This document shows positions 56,819 to 64,000 of a DNA stretch of 64,000 bases, piece by piece. The stretch is taken from positions 1-64,000 of the forward strand of contig CAWELN010000015.1 in assembly GCA_963809795.1 (NCBI GenBank). The letters are read 5' to 3'. The position numbers and the translations under genes were made by a program. The notes under the pieces are model-generated. The model was not told the DNA's origin and made no database searches. It saw only the letters and a list, made by a program, of their open reading frames with translations. Numbering within the stretch: position 1 is the stretch's first letter; each line of letters starts with the position of its first letter. This DNA is from DASUAS01 sp963809795 (GTDB taxonomy: Bacteria; Actinomycetota; Acidimicrobiia; IMCC26256; DASPTH01).

Positions 56819-58456
56819 CTACGAACCGGCCGGCGACGGGTAGGTCGGGGGCGCGTCGGCCGGCGGCAGCGTGGTGAGCACGGTCGTCGACGTCTTGGGG
56901 TCGAACAACCCGACCGGCGTCGTCGGCCACTGCCCGGGGAGGTACCGCCGGCCGCCGTCGGCGTAGCGGTACAGGCCCTTGCCGTCGCGGCCCACCTCGT
57001 CGGGGCCCACCGCGTTCGGGTCCCACCAGATCACGGTGGCGTCGTCGCCGCCGGTGAGGTCGACGCCCTTCCAGATGCCGTGGCGACCCCACGACAGGTG
57101 CAGGCGCGTCGGCGTGGTGGTCGGTGCGGACGGGAACCGGCCGAGGCCGGCGGCGAAGGACTTGGCCGTGAGCCGCGGGCCGGCGAGGTGCACGCCGGTG
57201 AAGAACACCAACGGCGCCTGCACGAGCTCGCGGAACGTCTTCGCCTCGGGCGGGTGGCCGGTCTGCCACGTGATGAGGTTGGCGAGCTCGTCGACGTCGT
57301 CGGCGGTGCGGGCGGGGAGCAGCGACACGCCGAACGCGTGCGCCCACTGCTTCTGGTCGTACTGGCGACCGAACACCGCGGTGTCGGTGAACGCGTACCC
57401 GAGCACGATCCACTCGGGGAAGTAGTTCTGCGCGGTCGCCTCCTTGGTGAGGTACGTCGGGAACACCGGGTCACCGGCGAGGAGCACGCTGGTCACGCCG
57501 GAGCTCTTGAGCTTGGCGATCACGTTGCGGGCGTCCTGTTGCGCGGTCGTCAGGTCGAGCGAGTACGGCACGGTCACGGCCGCCTTCACCTTGTACGACG
57601 ACAACCGCTGCTCGAAGTGCTTCACGCTCTTCGCGAACGTCCCCGCGGTGTCGTCGTAGTGGACGACGCCGAACCGGCGGACCTTCGACGTCAGGTCCGG
57701 CGACCCCGCGTGCACCGCCTTCTTGCGCGCCAGCTGCGTCCCGACGAACGCGGCCCAGTGCTCGCTCGCCTGCTCGGGGGACGCGGTGGTGGGCCACACG
57801 TAGGGCGCGTGACTGACGAGGAACGACTGCGGCTCGGCGATGACGCAGTCGCCGACGCAGAGGACGCCCCGGGCGGCGAGCTCGTCGGCGTACGCGGTGG
57901 TCTGACCCGGACCACCGAACGACGCGAACGCGTGCACCTCGGTCGCGACCTTGATCGCGTCGGCCTTGGCGGCCACGTCGTCGTCGGGGGCGCCGCTCGC
58001 CTTCACCGGTACCAGCTTCACCGTGCGCCCGTAGAGCTCATAGTGCTTCGAGAAGTAGTCGACGTACTCCTGTGTGGTCTCGCGCTCCTTGGCCAGGCTC
58101 TCGTCGCTCCCCGTCTGCTCGAAGAACGCCTGCTGCAGGAGGTCGGGCTGGGCCTCGTACAGGGCGATGGTGATGGTGTCCTTGGTGACGCCCGGTGCGG
58201 TGGCGCCGCCGTTGTCGCCGCCCTTCCAGGGTGCGACGCAGGGCGGGGCGTATCCGCTCGGCACCGCCACCTTCCCGGTCGTGGTGTCGCAGTTCGGGCC
58301 CCAGTCGACCTTGGTGCCCGCGGCCTTCGCCTGGTCGAAGGTCAGCGGCCCCGCGCCCGCAACCGCCCCGGCGCCGGCCGGGGTCGCCAGCGCCAAGATG
58401 GTTGCGGCCACGAGCAGGCCGGCCAGGGCACGCGAGGTCCGGCGGGGGGAAGCCAC
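56819..58456 (-). CDS. Branched-chain amino-acid-type ABC substrate-binding protein
   Basis: 545 residues from GTG at 58456. The signal peptide is RALAGLLVAATILALATPAGAGA and the domain is a periplasmic-binding-protein type 1 fold (FASFGGPGQTTAYADELAARGVLCVGD, RRFGVVHYDDTAGTFAKSVKHFEQ, GVTSVLLAGDPVFPTYLTKEATAQ). It is longer than classical LivJ/K and is probably not limited to amino acids. It lies 38 bp after the LivH-M-F-G polypeptide gene on the same strand. No lipobox is evident, so the mode of surface retention is unclear. Confidence 0.88.
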   Translation of the reverse strand: MASPRRTSRALAGLLVAATILALATPAGAGAVAGAGPLTFDQAKAAGTKVDWGPNCDTTTGKVAVPSGYAPPCVAPWKGGDNGGATAPGVTKDTITIALYEAQPDLLQQAFFEQTGSDESLAKERETTQEYVDYFSKHYELYGRTVKLVPVKASGAPDDDVAAKADAIKVATEVHAFASFGGPGQTTAYADELAARGVLCVGDCVIAEPQSFLVSHAPYVWPTTASPEQASEHWAAFVGTQLARKKAVHAGSPDLTSKVRRFGVVHYDDTAGTFAKSVKHFEQRLSSYKVKAAVTVPYSLDLTTAQQDARNVIAKLKSSGVTSVLLAGDPVFPTYLTKEATAQNYFPEWIVLGYAFTDTAVFGRQYDQKQWAHAFGVSLLPARTADDVDELANLITWQTGHPPEAKTFRELVQAPLVFFTGVHLAGPRLTAKSFAAGLGRFPSAPTTTPTRLHLSWGRHGIWKGVDLTGGDDATVIWWDPNAVGPDEVGRDGKGLYRYADGGRRYLPGQWPTTPVGLFDPKTSTTVLTTLPPADAPPTYPSPAGS

Positions 58457-58494
58457 AGGGGGGCATCGTCGCGCACGGGGACCGGCCGATCCGG

Positions 58495-61400
58495 TCAGCC
58501 GCCGAGGTACGACCGGCCCACCGCGGGGTCGGCGAGCACGGTGCCCGGAGGGCCCGACGCGACCACGCGACCGAGGTCGAGAGCGACGAGTCGGTCGGCC
58601 ACCGTCGCCAGCACACCGAGGTCGTGCTCGATGACGAGCAGCCCCGCGCCGAGCGTGTCGCGCACGTCGCGCAGGATCGGACCGAGAGCCTCGGCCTCTC
58701 GCTGCGAGATCCCGCTGGCCGGCTCGTCGAGGAGCAGCACCGAGGGCGAGTGTGCGAGGACGCACGCGAGGTCGACGATGCGGCGGGTGCCGGTCGAGAG
58801 CTCGTGGCCGAACCGGTCGGTGTAGTCGCCGAGTCCGAGCAGCTCGACGAGCTCGTCGACACGCGCGTGCACCGCCGCGCTCGGAGCGCGCGACCGCGGG
58901 GAGGTGCGCGGCGGCCGCGACCGGGTTGCGGACGCGCACCGACCGTTCGCACGCCACCGCGATGGTCTCGCGCACGGTGAGCGCCGGGAAGAGGCGACCG
59001 TCCTGGAACGACCGCCCGAGCCCGAGCCGCGCGCGACGGTGGGCGCTCAGCGCCGTCAGCTCGACCACGGCACCGTCGTGGCGCAGCACGATCGAGCCCG
59101 CGTCGGGCGGAACGAACCCGGAGACGACGTCGAACAGCGTGGTCTTGCCCGCACCGTTCGGGCCCACGATCCCGACGATCTCGCCCGCGTGGAGGGTCAG
59201 CGAGACGTCGTCGAGCGCGACCACGCCGCCGAACCGGCGCCGGATCCCGGTGAGCTCGAGCCGCGGCGCCCCGGCCGTGCCGGAGCTGCCGTCGGGGTGC
59301 GGCGGTGACGCGCTCGCCGCCGCCGCACCCAGGAAGGTGGCGCGCACCAGGTCGGGGTGGTCGAGCAGCCCGGCGGTCGGGCCGGCGTAGCGCACGGTGC
59401 CGCGGTCGAGGAAGTAGGCGCGGTCGGCGAGCTCGACCGCGCGGTCGATCGACTGCTCGACGACCACGATCGCGGTGCCGGCGTCCCGCAGCTCCCGCAG
59501 CCGCTGCTGGAGTCCCTTCGTCACCTCGGGGGAGAGGCCCAGCGACAGCTCGTCGATCATGAGGAGGCGCGGCGCGGCCATCAGCGCCATCGTCAGGGTG
59601 AGCATCTGCTGCTCGCCGCCCGACAGGTCGCCGGCGCGCTGCCGCCCCCGCTCGAGGAGGCGCGGGAACAACCGCAGCGCGTCGTCACGCGCCGCTGCCG
59701 ACGCGACCGAGTCGCGCACCGTCCACGACGCCAGCCGGAGGTTCTCGGCCACGGTGAGCGACGGGAACACGCCGTGCCCACCCGGGGCCTGCACCGCGCC
59801 CAACGCGACGATTCGTTCCGGGCGGGCGTGGGTGGTGACCCGACCCGCGATCACCACCTCGCCCCGGTCGGGCGCGCGCAGCCCCGACACCGCGGCGAGC
59901 AACGTCGACTTCCCCGACCCGTTGGTGCCGAGCAGCGCGACGATCTCGCCCGCATCGGCGTCGAGGTCGACGTCGAACAGCACCGGCACGTCGTCGTAGC
60001 TCACCGCCAGCTCGCGCACCCGGAGCGCCGCGGGCCGACCGTCCGTCACCGGTGCGGCCGGGCTCGGCGGCGCCGCGTCGTCGCGCACGACCCCCGGTGT
60101 CACCCCGGTGAGCGCGGGCACCGAGAGGCCGCGCCTCCTCGCCACCCGGCGCAGGAACCGGTCGCGCAGGTCGGCGAACGCAGCCCCCAGGCCGCCGCGG
60201 AACACGAGCAGCACCACGAGCATGCCGGCCCCGGTCGCCAGGATCTGCCACTCGACCGGGAGCCACCACGTGACACCGCGCACGAACAGCGCGCCGAGGA
60301 GCGCGCCGGGTACGGAGCCGAGACCACCGATCACGACCATGGTGAAGACCACCAGGCTCTCGCCCGCGGAGTAGGAGTCGAGCTGCAGGCCGTTCTGCTG
60401 GTGCACGAAGAGCGCGCCCGCGAACGCGGCGAGGAAACCGGAGATCGCGAACGCGCCCAACGTCGTCGCGCGTGCGTTCACGCCGAACGCGGTCGCGGCG
60501 CGCTCGTTCTCCCGGATGGCGATGAGCACGCGCCCGGTCCGGCTGCGCCGGATACCGACCACCGCGATCACCACGAGCGCGAGGGCGACGAGGCAGAGCC
60601 GGTAGAAGCCGCCTTCCGACTGCACGGGAATGATCCCGAACAGATCCGGTCGTTCGACGCGCGGCGGCGGCAACCAGTCGAAGCGGGTCCCCTCGCCGAA
60701 GATGCGAGGGCTCAACAACCACGTGGTGGTGGCCAACCCGAACGCGAGGGTGACGACGGCGAGGGTGAGCCCGCGCCGCCGGAGCACGGGGAGCCCGATG
60801 AGCGTCGCCACCGCGGCGCCGACGAGACCGGCGCCGAGCAGCCCGAAGGCGAGGTCCCACCCGAGCCGGGCGGTGATCGAGGCACCGACCGCGGCGCCGA
60901 CCGCCACGAACGCCATCTGGCCCAGACTGATCTCGCCCGCCCAGCCCGTCAGCACCACCAGCGACAGCGCGATGACGCCGTACACGAGCGCGACCGCGGC
61001 GAGGTTGGTGCGGCTCTCCGAGAACACCACCGGGACGAGCGCCAGCGCGACCACGATCGCGCCGACGAGCGCGACGCCCGCGACCCGGACCTCGGGGAGG
61101 CCCGCCAGCTCGCGCGGCACCGGTCGTGGCTCGCGCACCGCTCGCCACGTCGACGGCTCGAGGCGGCCGCGCAGCCCGGCACCGGGAGGCGTCAACCACA
61201 CCGCGACCAGCACGATGAGGAACAGCACCGGTTGGACGTCGTTGGGCTCGTTCCAGCCCCAGACCACCGCCTGCTCGACGATGCCGAGCGCGACCGCGGC
61301 GAACGCGATCGTGGGCAGTCGCTCCATGCGGCCGATGACCGCCGCCGCCAGCGCCGGCAGCAGCAGCGACGGCCCGAGCACGGTGCCGAGCGAGAGCCCG

Positions 61401-62134
61401 ACGATCCCGGCGCGGAGGAACACCGCGAGGAACGCCAGCAACGACGCCAACATCCACACGACCGAGTGCACGCGGCGTACGGGGATGCCCAGCAGCGCGG
61501 CGCGGTCGGCGTCGTCGGCGCAGGCTCGCATGGCGACGCCGAGACGGGTGCGCAGGAACAGCGCGAGCCCGACGAACGCGAGCGGGATCACCACGAGCGC
61601 GACGACGTCGTTCCCGCCGAAGGTCAACGGGTCGACGGTGAACGAGAGGTCGAACGGCGCGGGGAAGCTCTGCGGGGGCAGGCCGACACCGAACCATCCG
61701 GGAAGGAGCAACCCCAGCCCGGCGAGCAGCTGGGCGAGGCCGATGGTGGCGACGGTGAGGATCAGCCGGGGCGACCGGAAGAACCGGCGGATCACGAGCA
61801 GCTCGACCGCGGCGCCCAGGACGACCGCCGCCGCGATCCCGACCACGAAGGCGACGACCCAGCTGGCGCCGCTGGTCACCACGAGCAGCACCGCGAGCGA
61901 CGCGGGCGCCGCGCCGAGATCGCCCTGGGCGAAGTTGAGGATGCGGTTCGCCCGGTACACGAGGGCGAGCCCGAGCGCGAGGAGGGCGCTCAGGCCACCG
62001 AGGATGGCGCCCTGCACCACGATCCCCGCCGGCGGCCCCCACAGCAGCTGTACGACGACGAGGAAGGCGACCGTTCCCAGGACCCAGGCGAACGCGCGCC
62101 GGGCCCGACCTGATCGCACGTCGAGGGAGGGCAA
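58495..62134 (-). CDS. Fused LivH-LivM-LivF-LivG ABC importer (frameshift in last domain)
   Basis: One reading frame of about 1,212 residues carries a whole branched-chain-type importer core. It holds permease LivH (residues 1-285: VYRANRILNFAQGDLGA), permease LivM (about 340-640: LTGWAGEISLGQMAFVAVGA, VVIGGLGSVPGALLGALFV) and ATPase LivF (about 695-920: GTNGSGKSTLL, LSGGEQQML, LLMIDELSLGLSP). ATPase LivG (about 950-1212) has GPNGAGKTTLFD and GLGRSFQDGRLFP. LivG changes frame near 58890 and ends with STGTRRIVDLACVL, LLLDEPASGIS and GRSYLGG. Domain linkers are short and no stop codons separate them. TTG at 62134 is the start, or GTG 62119. Confidence 0.9.
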
Positions 62135-62176
62135 GGTGATCCAGTATGCGCGCGCTCGGCCCGTAGATTGCTTCCA

Positions 62177-62914
62177 GTGGGCAATCGACTCCGAGGTGGT
62201 TCTCCCGCGCGCGTGCGCGCCGCGTCCGCGGGCGCCGTGCTGGCCGCGCTGCTGCTCGGAGCGGCCGCGACGCCGGCCGCCGCGAACCGCAACGGTGACG
62301 ACCTGCAGCTCGCCAAGGCCGGGACCCTCGCGCTGTCCGACCTCCCGGCCGGCTTCGCGACGAAGCCCGACACGGGTTACTCGAAGGCGGACGACATCCG
62401 GCTGGCGAAGGGGATCAACGGGTGCGGGCCGTACATCGCGCTCGAGAAGACGCTGATCGACCTGCCGTCAGCGCGGTCGGCCAGCTTGGAGGACCCGACC
62501 CGCAAGGTCGACAACGAGGTCGACGTCTTCAAGAACGACCGCGCCGCCAGCGCCGCGCTGGCGTTGTACGCCAAGCCCAGCCTGGTCGGTTGCCTCGAGC
62601 AGGTGTTCGAGAAGGGCATCCGCCAGGACCCGAGCCGGTCCGGCGACATCGACGACGTCGTCGTGATGCTCGAGCGCCAGGACATCGCCGGCCTGGGCGA
62701 CGAGAGCGTGGTGTACGAGGGCAGTGTGGTGGTCACCGGCACCGACGGCTCCCGCGCGCGCCTGGGCATCGGCAACGCCGCGGTGCGCGTCGGGCGCACC
62801 GTCGACGCGCTCAGCTTCTCGACGTCGGGCGGCGACCTGGCCGACATCCTCACCCCGGCCATCGACGCGTCGGTGGGGCGCCTGCGCACCGCGCTCGGAG
62901 CGACGCCGGCATGA
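62177..62914 (+). CDS. Secreted protein of unknown function, paralogue 1
   Basis: 245 residues from GTG at 62177, with signal peptide (AASAGAVLAALLLGAAATPAAA). The mature part has DLPAGFATKPDTG, one Cys pair (NGCGPYI, LVGCLEQVF), NDRAASAALALYA and VVYEGSVVVTGTDGSRARLG. These features recall PknH-like or sensor-type extracellular domains, but I cannot assign it. It starts 42 bp from the divergent transporter gene. TTG at 62168 is in frame. The following gene is a paralogue. Confidence 0.75.
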   Translation: MGNRLRGGSPARVRAASAGAVLAALLLGAAATPAAANRNGDDLQLAKAGTLALSDLPAGFATKPDTGYSKADDIRLAKGINGCGPYIALEKTLIDLPSARSASLEDPTRKVDNEVDVFKNDRAASAALALYAKPSLVGCLEQVFEKGIRQDPSRSGDIDDVVVMLERQDIAGLGDESVVYEGSVVVTGTDGSRARLGIGNAAVRVGRTVDALSFSTSGGDLADILTPAIDASVGRLRTALGATPA

Positions 62915-63628
62915 GACGCGTGGTCGCGGTCGTCGTCGTGAGCGTCGCCGCCCTGTTCGCCACCGCGGCCGGAGACCACGACCACGACCACGACGGCGGG
63001 CACGTCGACCGACGAGCAGCTCGCCCGCACCGGGGTCCTGCAGCAGACCGACTTCCCCGCCGGCTGGCAGCAGACCGCGCGCGGCCCCACCTCCGACACG
63101 GAGCTGGACGCGCAGGCGGCCAAGATCCCGAGTTGCAAGCCGTTTCGGACGTTCTCGGCCACGAACCGGCGCCAGCCGCGCGCCAAGTCGGAGAACTTCG
63201 ACCAGGGGCAGTCGAGCGTCGCCAACACCGTGAGCGTGTTCCCGTCGACCGACCGGGCGGTCGCCGCGATCACAACCTTCCGCGACGCCCGCATCACGGG
63301 CTGCTTGGAGCGGCTCTTCACCGCGATCTACCGGAAGGAGCTCGAGAAGGAGCCGAAGACGGCCAAGCAGCTGAAGTCGATCACGACGAACCTCGGCCGC
63401 CAAGACGGCATCCGGCTCGGCGACGCCGCCGTCGTCTACCAGGGCACCGTCGACGTCAGTCTGAAGAACGGCGCCAAGCAGACCGTCGGGCTCGGGCTCG
63501 TGGCCGTGCGCGCCGGGCGGGCGCTCGCCGGGTATTCGTACACGTTCGACCAGGACATCTCGGCCGCGCTCCAACCGGCGATCGTCGCATCGGTCACGAG
63601 GTTGCAACGGGCGGCGCCGGCGGCGTGA
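62911..63628 (+). CDS. Secreted protein of unknown function, paralogue 2 (frameshifted)
   Basis: About 238 residues. ATG at 62911 overlaps the stop of paralogue 1 (ATGA). The signal peptide MRRVVAVVVVSVAALFATAAG is followed by a frame change near 63000. The rest, from TDEQLARTGVLQQTDFPAGWQQT, reads in the other frame to TRLQRAAPAA. It shares with paralogue 1 the order D-L/F-P-A-G-F/W, conserved Cys positions (IPSCKPF, ITGCLERLF), the DRA-A helix and VVYQGTVDVSLKNGAKQTVGLG. A tandem duplication explains the pair. Confidence 0.75.
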
Positions 63629-64000
63629 CGTCGTGCGCGGCCATGGGGGTCCACACCCGGCCCTCGCGGCGGCCCATCTCGTCGTCGACCTGCGGGAGCG
63701 CGCGCAGCTCGTCCTCGTGGCGCGACATCGCGAGCGCCGACACCGCGGCGTCGAACGCGTCCTCGCTCGCGACCGCGTGGTCGCGCAGCCGCGGCGGGAG
63801 CGCGGGGTAGCGCGCGTCGAGCAGGTCGGCGCGCGCCGAGGCGCTCGACTTCACCACCGGGCCGGTGAAGAGACGCGGGTAGATCTCCACCGCGACCGGC
63901 GGCGACGCGGGCAGGTCGAACGGCCAGATCGCGAAGCCCGCCTCGCGCAGGCGGACGAGGGCGGGCCAGCCGCGCACCGAGCCGGTTCCGACGCTGCCGG
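63594..64000 (-). CDS. DUF429-family nuclease-like protein, C-terminal part
   Basis: The gene runs off the right edge of the window. The visible part includes RGWPALVRLREAGFAIWPFD, VAVEIYPRLFTG and AFDAAVSALAMSRHEDEL, resembling DUF429 proteins with an RNase H-like fold in which such acidic residues (E in EIYPR, D in DAFDAAVSA) could bind metal. It converges on paralogue 2 and overlaps it by 35 bases. The N-terminus and full length are unseen. Confidence 0.65.
   Translation of the reverse strand, partial: GSVGTGSVRGWPALVRLREAGFAIWPFDLPASPPVAVEIYPRLFTGPVVKSSASARADLLDARYPALPPRLRDHAVASEDAFDAAVSALAMSRHEDELRALPQVDDEMGRREGRVWTPMAAHDVTPPAPPVATS

Noticed and set aside
59357..62113. Plus-strand frame of 918 codons opposite the Liv importer
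   Set aside because: Its product is an Arg/Glu/His-rich low-complexity string, the usual shadow of a high-GC gene on the other strand. The minus-strand frame has clear ABC motifs.

Overview
The window is high-GC DNA with frequent GTG and TTG starts and many 1-4 nt gene overlaps. It carries a WhiB regulator, Ku with a LigD-type polymerase, an L,D-transpeptidase, a TIGR04338-type metallohydrolase and an Rpf-like secreted protein. Together these point to an actinobacterium, possibly of the Acidimicrobiia; the class is inference. Many otherwise well-conserved genes are split by single-base frameshifts, so a draft or metagenome-derived assembly with residual indels is likely. That caveat applies to every gene called broken here.

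Left part (1-9.4 kb). This stretch holds the end of a P-loop kinase, a shattered GNAT gene, a UPF0158 gene with compensating frame changes and a small exported protein. It then holds the remains of one very large regulator: SARP/BTAD DNA-binding domain, AAA ATPase, nSTAND1 NTPase, membrane helix and WD40-like repeats, about 5.2 kb. The stretch ends in a tRNA-3'-end-like sequence and a frameshifted tyrosine integrase. The integrase is separated by repeat and terminator sequences from the RNase P RNA gene (minus strand, about 9480-9864). The rest of the window looks like chromosome backbone.

Middle part. 9.9-15.6 kb: membrane protein, cation exchanger, WhiB, trpD with two zinc-ribbon proteins, a secreted beta-helix protein and a small Cys protein. 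15.6-20.6 kb: DoxX protein and a complete sugar ABC importer. 20.7-23.1 kb: citrate synthase and a GT-C mannosyltransferase. 23.1-27.2 kb: a tightly overlapping minus-strand operon SDR - MDR dehydrogenase - metallo-beta-lactamase fold - GNAT - NIPSNAP. 27.2-33.4 kb: L,D-transpeptidase, AlkA-type glycosylase, DUF6624, ABC-F, Rpf-like protein, Aat and an ArsC-like protein. 33.5-40.1 kb: MMPL exporter, thioesterase, and a sugar-modification run (epimerase, DegT aminotransferase, GT2, methyltransferase). 40.2-42.8 kb: an 884-residue protein with an HTH, acidic 37-residue repeats and a LamG-like domain.

Right part. 42.9-47.9 kb: gamma carbonic anhydrase, CDF transporter joined to a SnoaL domain, HExxH metallohydrolase, ABC exporter pair and a membrane-anchored protein. 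48-52 kb: two strong hairpins, a TPR protein, and divergent LigD-polymerase and Ku genes for end joining. 52-56.8 kb: SPFH protein, cytochrome c with a DUF6529 membrane partner, a hexapeptide acyltransferase and a RibD-like reductase. 56.8-62.1 kb: a branched-chain-amino-acid-type ABC importer in which both permeases and both ATPases form one polypeptide, followed by its binding protein. 62.2-64 kb: two tandem secreted paralogues and a DUF429 gene cut by the window end. No CRISPR array, intact tRNA, rRNA or replication origin was seen.
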